A stretch of 64,000 bases of DNA from Alphaproteobacteria bacterium. GTDB lineage: Bacteria > Pseudomonadota > Gammaproteobacteria > Burkholderiales > Burkholderiaceae_C. The stretch is from positions 1 to 64,000 of the forward strand of contig JASGCM010000015.1 of the NCBI GenBank assembly GCA_030054175.1, read 5' to 3'. Each line of letters starts with the position of its first letter. Position 1 is the first letter of the stretch. The position numbers were made by a program, and so were the translations under genes. Positions 1 through 8,757 of the stretch are shown piece by piece. The notes below the pieces were generated by a model that was not told the DNA's origin, ran no database searches, and was given only the letters and a program-made list of their open reading frames with translations.

Positions 1-131
1 TTGTGTTGCCAGCCCTTGTGCGGACCTCCCTGTTGGTTGGACTGGCTGATTTCCCTGCTGCCCCCCCCCCCCCCCCCGCAGGCCGTCAGTGTGGCTGCAA
101 CCATGCCCAGCAAAACTTGTCTTCGTTGCAA
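1..131 (-). CDS. Putative lipoprotein, N-terminal part only (gene runs off the left edge)
   Basis: Reverse-strand translation from TTG at 131: MQRRQVLLGMVAATLTAC-GGGGGG-SREISQSNQQGGPHKGWQH. RR plus hydrophobic core plus lipobox LTAC; SD-like GGGAG 7 nt upstream of the TTG. Frame open to the window edge. Confidence 0.55.
   Translation of the reverse strand, partial: MQRRQVLLGMVAATLTACGGGGGGSREISQSNQQGGPHKGWQH
61..77. repeat. 17-bp C homopolymer (G17 on the coding strand of the putative lipoprotein)
   Basis: Direct count of uninterrupted C at 61-77. Confidence 0.95.
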
Positions 132-202
132 TTTCCACTCCCGATGACTGCGGAACCGCTATAGCCCATCGCCCACGGCGCTATGTGCGCTTGGGTTCAC
201 TC

Positions 203-222
203 AAACTATATTGAAACTATAT
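203..222. repeat. Direct repeat AAACTATAT-N2-AAACTATAT in AT-rich intergenic region
   Basis: Two identical 9-mers at 203-211 and 214-222, 11 bp period. Confidence 0.8.
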
Positions 223-315
223 GGTTTTATTTGTAAGAAATTTTTATGATATTTTACTTTCGCGAACAAGTCTGCGGCGCACATCGGGCCGAAATACAGA
301 TCCGCGTCTTGGAGT

Positions 316-1767
316 TCAGGCGACGCGGCAGATCTTGAGCATATTGGTACCGCCCGGCGAACCCATGGGCTCGCCGCAGGTGATGGCGTAGATGTCCCCC
401 GAGCGAACCACGCCACGCCGTTTCAGGTCTTCCTCGGCCTGTCGCAAGGCGGTATCTCGGTCGTTACTGGACTCCATCAGCAAAGGGCGCACATTGCGGT
501 ACAGCGCCATCTTGCGCTGGGTCGACAGCTTGCTGGTCAGTGCATAAATGGGAATATGGATGCGGTGACGACTCATCCACAAGGCGGTTGAGCCCGACTC
601 GGTCATGGCCACCAGCGCCTTGGCCCCCAGGTGATGGGCCGTGAACAGCGCACCAATGGCGATGGTTTGGTCGATGCGACTGAATTGTCGCCCAGTGAAA
701 TCGGCGTCCAACTCAACCCGCTCGGCCGCTTCAGCGGCCGCGCAAATGGCGACCATTTCGCGCACGGTTTCCAAGGGGTATTTACCGGCGGCAGTCTCGG
801 CACTGGTCATGACCGCGTCGGTGCCGTCAAGAACGGCATTGGCGACATCGCTCACCTCGGCACGGGTGGGCACCGGGTTGTTGATCATGCTCTCCATCAT
901 CTGGGTGGCGGTGATGGTGACCTTGTCGTATTCGTGCGCCAAGCGAATCATGTGCTTTTGCAACGCCGGCACGGCGGCATTGCCGACCTCAATGGCCAAG
1001 TCACCACGCGCGACCATGATCCCATCGCTGGCCTTCAATATCTCTTCCAGGTGTGGAATGGCCTCGGCGCGCTCGATCTTGGCGATCAAGCCGGGTCGGT
1101 GCTTGTATTCGGCACCCGCCACATTGGCCAATTGGCGCGCGAGCTCCATGTCGGTGGCGTTTTTCGGAAAACTGATGGCCAAATAATCGGCCTGAAATGC
1201 CATGGCGACCTTGATGTCCTCCATGTCCTTGGCGGTCAGAGCCGGCGCCGTCAACCCGCCACCCTTTTTGTTGATGCCTTTGTTATTCGACAGGTCACCC
1301 CCTACCTTGACCACGGTATGCACTTGTTCACCGGATACGCGCGCGACTTCAAGAACGATCAGGCCGTCATTGAGCAACAAGACATCGCCGGGCACCACAT
1401 CACGTGGCAACTCTTTGTAATCCAAACCCACACCTTGCTCGTCACCGGACTCAGTGCGTTGGGCATCGAGCACGAAGGGTTGCCCCGCCTGCAAAGTCAC
1501 CTTGCCCTGGGCAAACTTGCCAACTCGGATTTTGGGTCCCTGCAAGTCGGCCATGATGGCGACCTCACGACCCGCACGCTGCGCGGCCTCGCGCACCAAG
1601 CGGGCCCGATCAATGTGGTCTTGGGCTGTGCCATGGCTGAAATTCAAACGCACCACATTCACACCAGATCGGATCATTTCCTCGAGCAACTGTGGGGCAC
1701 TGGAGGCAGGCCCCAGCGTGACGACGATTTTGGTGGAGCGGCGGGCGACGGGTGTAGTGGTCTTCAT
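316..1767 (-). CDS. pyk: Pyruvate kinase
   Basis: TKIVVTLGPAS, NFSHG, ADLQGPKIR, MVARGDLAIEVG, ATQMMESM motifs. Confidence 0.97.
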   Translation of the reverse strand: MKTTTPVARRSTKIVVTLGPASSAPQLLEEMIRSGVNVVRLNFSHGTAQDHIDRARLVREAAQRAGREVAIMADLQGPKIRVGKFAQGKVTLQAGQPFVLDAQRTESGDEQGVGLDYKELPRDVVPGDVLLLNDGLIVLEVARVSGEQVHTVVKVGGDLSNNKGINKKGGGLTAPALTAKDMEDIKVAMAFQADYLAISFPKNATDMELARQLANVAGAEYKHRPGLIAKIERAEAIPHLEEILKASDGIMVARGDLAIEVGNAAVPALQKHMIRLAHEYDKVTITATQMMESMINNPVPTRAEVSDVANAVLDGTDAVMTSAETAAGKYPLETVREMVAICAAAEAAERVELDADFTGRQFSRIDQTIAIGALFTAHHLGAKALVAMTESGSTALWMSRHRIHIPIYALTSKLSTQRKMALYRNVRPLLMESSNDRDTALRQAEEDLKRRGVVRSGDIYAITCGEPMGSPGGTNMLKICRVA

Positions 1768-1891
1768 GACGCTCATTCTCACATGTGGCGTTGATTTGGC
1801 AAGTATCGTAATTATTCACCAATCAGTACTCGATGCCGAATTATGAGTATAAAAATAGCACAATGATGTGGTAATCCATTTGGAGAAGACC

Positions 1892-2560
1892 ATGCAAAAC
1901 ATCCCCGTGTACAAAGCCGAACCGCATTTGCGCCGCTTGGCCCACGATAGTCTGCGTCAATTGGCGCGACGTGGCCGCCTGGTGCGCTTTAAAAACAACA
2001 GCCAGGTGATCACACAGGGCCAGATCGGGCATGAAATATTCATTGTGCTCGACGGCAGGCTAGAGGCCTACATTCACTCCAACGGCCGCAAAGAACGACG
2101 CCTGACCTTGGCCACGTTGCATTCAGGCGACATTTTTGGCGAGATCGGGGCCGAAGGCGGTCAGCGCAGTGCCTCGGTGTGCACTGTATCGCCCTCCCTG
2201 TGTGCGATGGTGCCCAGCAGTGAGTTGGCCGAGATGCGCGAACACGACCTGCAACTTCAAGCCCTGTTGGCACTAACCGCCAATGCGCGCAACCGCCACA
2301 ACACCCAACTGATGGCTCAGGCCCTGTTCAATGACATTTACACCCGAATGATCGACCTTCTGATGTCGCTGGCCACCGTACAAGGGCCACGCACCATGCC
2401 CATCACTGAGCGCATCACGCACCAAGACATCGCCAACCGCCTGGGCTGCAGCCGAGAAATGGTCAGCCGTTTGCTGAAAGACCTGGAACGGGGTCAATAC
2501 ATTTCGCGCCGCAAGGATCACACTTTGGTTTTGCATCCCCCACTGCCTGTGGCATGGTGA
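1892..2560 (+). CDS. Crp/Fnr-family transcriptional regulator
   Basis: cNMP-binding-like GDIFGEIG segment and C-terminal HTH ITHQDIANRLGCSREMVSRLLKDLE; SD GGAG before ATG 1892. Confidence 0.92.
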   Translation: MQNIPVYKAEPHLRRLAHDSLRQLARRGRLVRFKNNSQVITQGQIGHEIFIVLDGRLEAYIHSNGRKERRLTLATLHSGDIFGEIGAEGGQRSASVCTVSPSLCAMVPSSELAEMREHDLQLQALLALTANARNRHNTQLMAQALFNDIYTRMIDLLMSLATVQGPRTMPITERITHQDIANRLGCSREMVSRLLKDLERGQYISRRKDHTLVLHPPLPVAW

Positions 2561-2685
2561 ACCGGACTGAAGGGCCTGACCTGAGTCAATCGGGGGTCAT
2601 ATAGAAACCCGTTTGTCAGTAATTTTGGCGATAATCCTCAGGATTTCAGTCAAATGCTGGGCTCACAGCCCTTGCGAATACCTTC

Positions 2686-3759
2686 ATGAGCGCCATCGAC
2701 CAACCCATTGCCCCCGGACAACCCCTTCCCCACCGCAAAATCATCCGCGAATGGCTCATTCCATTGGCTGAGCGGACCGTGCGTCATGCCATTTTGCTGA
2801 TGGCGCTGGACTTCACCCTATGGTTCGGTTTGTTGGCCGCAACGGTCTACTTCGAGACCTGGTGGGTCAAATTGCTGTTCGGCCTGGCCGCTGGCTTCGT
2901 GATTGGCCGTTTATTCATCATCGGTCATGATGGTTGCCACCAAAGCCTGACGCCTTATCGGGGCCTGAACAAATGGTTGGGTCGGATCGCCTTTTTGCCC
3001 TCGCTCACCCCTTACAGCCTGTGGGATGTGGGCCACAATGTCGTGCACCACGGTTACACCAATCTGAAAGGCTTCGATTTTGTCTGGGCGCCGCTCACGC
3101 AAGACGAGTACCAGGCGCTCAGCCCCATGGGCAAGCTGATGGATCGCCTCTACCGCAGTGGTTGGGCGCCTGGCGTCTACTACATGATCGAAATTTGGTG
3201 GAAGCGGATGTTCTTCCCGTCGGCCCAACACATGCCGACACGCCGCCGTATTTTTTTGCTGGACAACCTGTTGATCAGCGGCTTTGGCTTGCTCTGGCTG
3301 GGCACCTTGGCCGCTGCCGCTTGGGCCACCGACCAATCGTTGTGGCTGGTTTGGGCCTGTGGATTCGTGGTGCCTTTCTTGTTTTGGTGCGCGATGATCG
3401 GTTTCGTGGTGTATGTGCACCACACCCATGAACGGGTGTGTTGGCACAATGACCGTGCGGCCTGGTCCAAGGCACAACCTTTTGTGTCAACCACGGTGCA
3501 CCTGACTTTCCCGTTCAACATCGGTTCTTTGATACACCACATCATGGAGCACACCGCCCACCATGTGGACATGAGCATTCCGCTCTACAAGCTGAAACAG
3601 GCGCAATCGAAACTGGAAGAAATGTTGCCCGGTCGAATCATCATCCAGCGCTTCTCATGGCGTTGGTATTTCGATACCGCACGCAAGTGCAAGTTGTACG
3701 ATTTCACGCGCCAATGCTGGACCGACTATCGCGGTCGGCCCACGCCGGCCCTCAGTTGA
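2686..3759 (+). CDS. Fatty acid desaturase
   Basis: Histidine boxes HDGCHQ, HNVVHHGYTN and HTAHHVD plus multiple TM segments. Confidence 0.9.
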   Translation: MSAIDQPIAPGQPLPHRKIIREWLIPLAERTVRHAILLMALDFTLWFGLLAATVYFETWWVKLLFGLAAGFVIGRLFIIGHDGCHQSLTPYRGLNKWLGRIAFLPSLTPYSLWDVGHNVVHHGYTNLKGFDFVWAPLTQDEYQALSPMGKLMDRLYRSGWAPGVYYMIEIWWKRMFFPSAQHMPTRRRIFLLDNLLISGFGLLWLGTLAAAAWATDQSLWLVWACGFVVPFLFWCAMIGFVVYVHHTHERVCWHNDRAAWSKAQPFVSTTVHLTFPFNIGSLIHHIMEHTAHHVDMSIPLYKLKQAQSKLEEMLPGRIIIQRFSWRWYFDTARKCKLYDFTRQCWTDYRGRPTPALS

Positions 3760-4705
3760 GCGCCATGCTCAGCTTGCGCCGATAACGGGATACCAATTCG
3801 GCCTGTGGGTCTTGCTGAGCAACGGTTTTCCCGGCGATTTCGATGCCCGAACCGGCCTTCTTGTCTGTCGGGTCCGGCTTCGGGGCCGGCGGAGTCAACA
3901 ATTCAAGAATGGCGATGTAGATTTTGCGCGGCAGCCCGTCTGACCAGGCTTTGTCTCGCATGATGATTTCCAACAACTCGTCCATCGAGGCCTCATATTG
4001 ACCAGCGGCCAGCAACAGGCGGGCTTTGGCCAGACGGGTATCGAAATCCCGCTTGTTGGCCGCTAAGGCAGCATCGAACTGATCCAAGGTCCATTGGCCG
4101 CGCTCGTCAGTGGTGGCAAATTGCAAAGCCTGTAACCAGTGCATCAAGGCTTCAAAACGCAGTTGACGTGGGATTTGGGCCAAGGCCGGTGCCAACGCTG
4201 TTTCAGCCGTTTCCAACTCGCCTAGAGTGATGAGCAGCTTGACATAATCGAAGCGAGCATCGTCGTTGGCCGGGTTGATGGCCAACGCCTCTTGTAGCTT
4301 GGCCAGTGCGGCCTCGTGATCCCCTTGGGCCATCAAATCCTCGGCCTCGGCGGTCTCGGCCTCGGCAATCAACTCACCTTCCGAGGGCAGGTGCTTGTCG
4401 AGGAATTCGCGCAATTGACCTTCGGGCTGTGCCCCCATGAAACCATCGACCGGACGACCGCCCACCATCAGGACACAGGTGGGGATGCTGCGGATGCCAA
4501 AGGCTGAGGCCAATTGCTGCTGGTCGTCGGAGTTGATTTTGGCCAGCTTGAAACGCCCGCCGTATTCGGCCTCAAGGCGCTCGAGCACGGGGCCGAGCGA
4601 TTTGCACGGGCCACACCAGGGCGCCCAAAAATCGACCAGCACAGGGGTGGTCATCGAGGTGTTGACCACCTCGGCTTCAAAATTCTCAATGGTCACATCC
4701 AACAT
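3752..4705 (-). CDS. Thioredoxin-domain/TPR co-chaperone, YbbN/CnoX-like
   Basis: N-terminal Trx fold with WAPWCGPCKSLGP, then a TPR-like region. Confidence 0.88.
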   Translation of the reverse strand: MLDVTIENFEAEVVNTSMTTPVLVDFWAPWCGPCKSLGPVLERLEAEYGGRFKLAKINSDDQQQLASAFGIRSIPTCVLMVGGRPVDGFMGAQPEGQLREFLDKHLPSEGELIAEAETAEAEDLMAQGDHEAALAKLQEALAINPANDDARFDYVKLLITLGELETAETALAPALAQIPRQLRFEALMHWLQALQFATTDERGQWTLDQFDAALAANKRDFDTRLAKARLLLAAGQYEASMDELLEIIMRDKAWSDGLPRKIYIAILELLTPPAPKPDPTDKKAGSGIEIAGKTVAQQDPQAELVSRYRRKLSMALN

Positions 4706-4772
4706 GCTTGATCACTCCACCCAAAAACAGCCCAAAGGCTAAAATGGAAGCATAACCGACCCAGCAGTCCAA

Positions 4773-5270
4773 ATGACATCACCTATTGTGGGCGTGGTCA
4801 TGGGCTCCCAATCCGATTGGGACACCCTGCAGCACGCCACCCAGATCCTTCAAGATTTCTGTATCCCGCACGAAACCCGAGTGGTTTCGGCCCACCGCAT
4901 GCCCGATGAGATGTTCCGCTATGCCGAAACCGCCCTGGAGCGGGGCTTGCGCTGCATCATTGCCGGGGCAGGTGGCGCGGCCCATTTGCCGGGCATGTTG
5001 GCGGCCAAGACACCGGTGCCGGTGCTGGGCGTTCCAGTCGCCAGCCGCCATCTGCAGGGGGTCGACTCATTGCACAGCATTGTTCAAATGCCCAAGGGCA
5101 TCCCGGTGGCCACCTTCGCCATCGGCGCCGCTGGCGCGGCCAATGCTGCCCTGTTCGCTGTCGCCATGCTGGCACACGACCATCCCGATTGGGCGCGACG
5201 ACTGACCGAGTTCCGTCTGGCGCAGACCGATCAGGCTCGTGCCATGCGTGTGCCACCCGCCGCCCCATGA
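4773..5270 (+). CDS. purE: N5-carboxyaminoimidazole ribonucleotide mutase
   Basis: GVVMGSQSDWDTL, VVSAHRMPDEM, AGAGGAAHLPGM. Confidence 0.96.
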   Translation: MTSPIVGVVMGSQSDWDTLQHATQILQDFCIPHETRVVSAHRMPDEMFRYAETALERGLRCIIAGAGGAAHLPGMLAAKTPVPVLGVPVASRHLQGVDSLHSIVQMPKGIPVATFAIGAAGAANAALFAVAMLAHDHPDWARRLTEFRLAQTDQARAMRVPPAAP

Positions 5271-6481
5271 AACAAAGCCCTCTGACCCCTGTGGCCCCGG
5301 GTGCTTGGCTGGGCATGCTGGGTGGCGGCCAGTTGGGCCGCATGTGGGTGCACGCCGCCCAAAGCTTGGGCTATCGCTGCATGGTGCTCGACCCCGACCC
5401 CGACAGCCCTGCAGGTCGCGTCGCCGAACAACATTTGGCGGCCGACTACCTGGATGTTCAAGCCTTGCGCACACTGGCGCAGACCTGCGCGGCGGTGAGC
5501 ACTGAATTTGAAAACGTGCCGGCCCAAGCGCTGGCGCAATTGGCCGAATCGACCCGTGTGACGCCCCATGCCGATGCGGTAGCCATTGCCCAAGACCGCG
5601 CCAAAGAAAAAGCCCACTTTCAGGCCTGCGGGGTGCCGGTGGCACCCCACCGGATCATCGAAAGCCCAGAACAACTGGCTGAAGTGCCCGACCACTTGCT
5701 GCCTGGTATCTTGAAAACCACCCGCCTGGGCTATGACGGTAAAGGCCAAGCCCGGGTCAAGACCCGCGAGGAGCTGAACGCCGCTTGGCAGCGCTTGCAA
5801 GACTCGGCGGGCTCGGTCCTCGTCCCCTGCGTTTTGGAGCAGCAGTTGCCCTTGAAAGGCGAATGCTCGGTGGTGCTGGCGCGTGGCTTCGATGGCAGTC
5901 ACACTCACCTGCCCGTGCAGCTCAACCTCCATCGTCAAGGCATTTTGGCCTTGACCGAAGTGGCTCCAGGTTTGCTTGAACCTGCGTTGGAACATGAATT
6001 GGTGCAGGCTGCACTGGCGATTGCCCTGAAGCTGAACTATGTCGGCGTATTGTGCGTCGAATTTTTCATCATCCCTCGCCCCAAGGGCGGAGCGACCTGG
6101 GTGGTCAACGAGATTGCCCCGCGACCCCACAACAGCGGACATCACAGCATGGACGCCTGTGATTTGTCGCAATTTGAACTGCAAGCCCGTTGCATGGCGC
6201 AACTGCCGCTGCGCGAAGTGTGCCTGCACAGCGCAACGGCCATGATCAACCTGCTGGGAGATGTCTGGTACCACGACGGCCAGGCGCATGAACCCAACTG
6301 GTCGGCAGTTTTGGCCGTGCCTGGAACGCACTTGCACCTTTATGGCAAAGCCGAGGCGCGTGTGGGCCGCAAAATGGGGCACCTGAACCTGACCGGTCGC
6401 GATCTGGCGCAAGTGCGCATGGCTCGTGACCAAGTCGCCCGCATCCTGGGCATCGCCCCCTTCATCGACAGCCCCACATGA
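5267..6481 (+). CDS. purK: N5-carboxyaminoimidazole ribonucleotide synthase
   Basis: GMLGGGQLGRM and ATP-grasp core VNEIAPRPHNSGHHS; ATG overlaps the purE stop (ATGA). Confidence 0.95.
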   Translation: MKQSPLTPVAPGAWLGMLGGGQLGRMWVHAAQSLGYRCMVLDPDPDSPAGRVAEQHLAADYLDVQALRTLAQTCAAVSTEFENVPAQALAQLAESTRVTPHADAVAIAQDRAKEKAHFQACGVPVAPHRIIESPEQLAEVPDHLLPGILKTTRLGYDGKGQARVKTREELNAAWQRLQDSAGSVLVPCVLEQQLPLKGECSVVLARGFDGSHTHLPVQLNLHRQGILALTEVAPGLLEPALEHELVQAALAIALKLNYVGVLCVEFFIIPRPKGGATWVVNEIAPRPHNSGHHSMDACDLSQFELQARCMAQLPLREVCLHSATAMINLLGDVWYHDGQAHEPNWSAVLAVPGTHLHLYGKAEARVGRKMGHLNLTGRDLAQVRMARDQVARILGIAPFIDSPT

Positions 6482-7473
6482 TCTGGTCAGGCGAGAATCC
6501 GACACACATCGAAGAGGCCGCCCGCTGGCTGGCCCAAGGTCATCTGCTGGGCTTTCCAACTGAAACCGTGTATGGGCTGGGTGCCGATGCCGGTCAAGAC
6601 GATGCCGTATTGGCCATTTACGCCGCCAAGGGTCGGCCCGTCGATCACCCACTGATCGTCCATATCTCAGAGGCGGCCGATGCCGCCCTCTTTGCCGACC
6701 CCATCCCTGATTTTGCGCTGGCCCTGATGGCGGCGCATTGGCCCGGCCCTTTGACGCTGATATTGCCACGCCGGGCCGGGGTGGCCGATACCAGTGCGGC
6801 CCACCAAGCCAGCATCGGATTGCGTTGCCCCAGTCACCCGGTGGCGCAAGCCCTGCTGCGTACCGCCCGATCATTTGGTGTGGCCGGTGTCTCCGGACCC
6901 AGCGCCAATCGCTTTGGGCGCGTCAGTCCGACCCAGGCCGAGCACGTGGTCAGCGAATTCGATGGCGCCATTCGGGTGCTCGACGGTGGCCCTTGCCAAG
7001 TAGGCATTGAATCGGTCATCGTCGATTGCTCTCGCGGTCAACCGGTGCTGTTGCGGCCTGGTATGCTCAATGCGCAAGTGCTGTCCCATAGCGCCGGCCA
7101 ACGGGTGCTGAGCCCTGAGGCTGCCAGCGCCACCCTGTGCCAAACGACTCCCAAGGCATCAGGCCTGCTGGCTTCGCACTATGCCCCCAATGCCCGGGTC
7201 CGACTGCTTGACCCGATGGCCATGGCCCATGCCGCCCAGACCCTGAATGCCCTTGAAAAAGCCGGCCTGGCCATCTGGTCACCCCTTGCGCCCGACTTCG
7301 GAGCAGGTCATTGGCGCGCGATGCCCACCGATGCCGACGCCTGTGCCCGAACCCTGTTTCAGGTCTTGCGCGATTTCGAGCACTTGGGTGTGGAAGAAAT
7401 CTGGATTTGCCCCCCGCCAGCCCACCCCGATTGGGACGGGGTCCGCGACCGCTTGACCCGAGCCAGCCACTGA
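6478..7473 (+). CDS. tsaC: L-threonylcarbamoyladenylate synthase (Sua5/YciO/YrdC)
   Basis: FPTETVYGLGADA, KGRPVDHPLIVHI, GPSANRFGRVSPT, C-terminal LASHYAPNARV (Sua5 domain); ATGA overlap with purK. Confidence 0.93.
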   Translation: MIWSGENPTHIEEAARWLAQGHLLGFPTETVYGLGADAGQDDAVLAIYAAKGRPVDHPLIVHISEAADAALFADPIPDFALALMAAHWPGPLTLILPRRAGVADTSAAHQASIGLRCPSHPVAQALLRTARSFGVAGVSGPSANRFGRVSPTQAEHVVSEFDGAIRVLDGGPCQVGIESVIVDCSRGQPVLLRPGMLNAQVLSHSAGQRVLSPEAASATLCQTTPKASGLLASHYAPNARVRLLDPMAMAHAAQTLNALEKAGLAIWSPLAPDFGAGHWRAMPTDADACARTLFQVLRDFEHLGVEEIWICPPPAHPDWDGVRDRLTRASH

Positions 7474-7512
7474 TTCACCGATTTTGGACTTGCAAGTAAA
7501 CTAGGCTGGTTA

Positions 7513-8757
7513 ATGGAGATTCTGATGCGTCATGGGCGGTACCTTTTGATTCAACGCTGGTGGTTGGGCCTGTGCCTTGGCTTGGCTGTGTTGCTGTCCG
7601 GTTGCGGAGGTGCGGGCACCAAATACAACGAGTTCATGCCCACGCGCTTGGTGGTATTGGGAGACGAGATCAGCTATGTTGGCTGTGCCGTGAACCCCGA
7701 AACAGGACTTTGCGAAGGGACTCATGAGACGCTCGATCGCTTCAACCTGAATTACAACACCGCTCCCGTAGCCAATTCTGGCGTGCCTTTTTACAACAAT
7801 TGGGTCACTGTTTTGGCGGCCAACTATCGGCTGGGGGTCGATAAAATCATCGAGTCGACTTACACCGATCCAAGTCTGACTTCTGGTACTGAAGCGGAAA
7901 AACGTCGATTAACCCGCAAAGGTGCCGCCGCGCCCGTGGTGCGCGCGCAAGCTGACCGTGTCCCAGCGTACCAAACCGGTGATTTGCTGATCATTGCCGG
8001 TGGCGCTCACGACGTTTTATGCGTGGTGCGAAATACCGATGTCTCGAATTGCTCGAGTACCACGGTCCGCCCAGGCATTGACCCCCTTCTGATGATCAGC
8101 CAAGCCAATGCGTCATCCTTGGGCAATGCAAAGGGGGTGCGCATTGTGGCAGCGGCCCATGCTTACCAGCAGTTGGCGCTCGACATGATTGGCCGTGGAC
8201 ATCGCAATGTTTTTGTCGTGCCTGTCTATGACTTCAGCAGCAGCCCCGATCTGGGCAGCTTTTGCACCGGGTGTTCTGCCGAGGATCTGAAGACCGCCAT
8301 CAATCTCTTCAACATCGCCTTGCGCGCCTTCGTGGACAGCAAGGGCGATCCGCTGACCTTCAGCCCGGGTGAGCCGCGTATTTTGCTCACCAGCGGTTAC
8401 TCGGCCACCGACTCTTTGTATGTCAACATCGCCGTGCCCAAAGCCGGGACCAATCTGGTCGCAGCCGGTGCCATCATGGGCTACCAGATCAGCCCTTCGA
8501 TTTGCGGCCCTCAAACTTCCTTTGACTTTGTCCGTGCGAATTGCAGTTGGAACGGTCTGTATGTCACCACCAATGCCGTGACGCCGCTGTTGCATGGGGT
8601 GCCTTATGCCGACGATGTGACGGGCGACAATCGGCCAGTCTTCCTGACCAATCTAGGCCGCTACGCTTACAGCGCCGACATTTACCTCTCGCCTGGCGCC
8701 ACCTTCTCGATGGGCAGCATCTTTTATAACTTCATGCGCGGTTTTCAGGGCTGGTGA
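7513..8757 (+). CDS. Putative lipoprotein with degenerate SGNH/GDSL-hydrolase-like architecture
   Basis: Lipobox LLSGC; block I-like VVLGDEIS, block III-like IIAGGAHDVL, C-terminal YSADIYLSPGA. Confidence 0.65.
   Translation: MEILMRHGRYLLIQRWWLGLCLGLAVLLSGCGGAGTKYNEFMPTRLVVLGDEISYVGCAVNPETGLCEGTHETLDRFNLNYNTAPVANSGVPFYNNWVTVLAANYRLGVDKIIESTYTDPSLTSGTEAEKRRLTRKGAAAPVVRAQADRVPAYQTGDLLIIAGGAHDVLCVVRNTDVSNCSSTTVRPGIDPLLMISQANASSLGNAKGVRIVAAAHAYQQLALDMIGRGHRNVFVVPVYDFSSSPDLGSFCTGCSAEDLKTAINLFNIALRAFVDSKGDPLTFSPGEPRILLTSGYSATDSLYVNIAVPKAGTNLVAAGAIMGYQISPSICGPQTSFDFVRANCSWNGLYVTTNAVTPLLHGVPYADDVTGDNRPVFLTNLGRYAYSADIYLSPGATFSMGSIFYNFMRGFQGW

Noticed and set aside
5231-6874. 547-aa minus-strand ORF opposite purK/tsaC
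   Set aside because: Shadow ORF of a high-GC coding region; no recognisable domain, and the opposite strand is clearly purK/tsaC.
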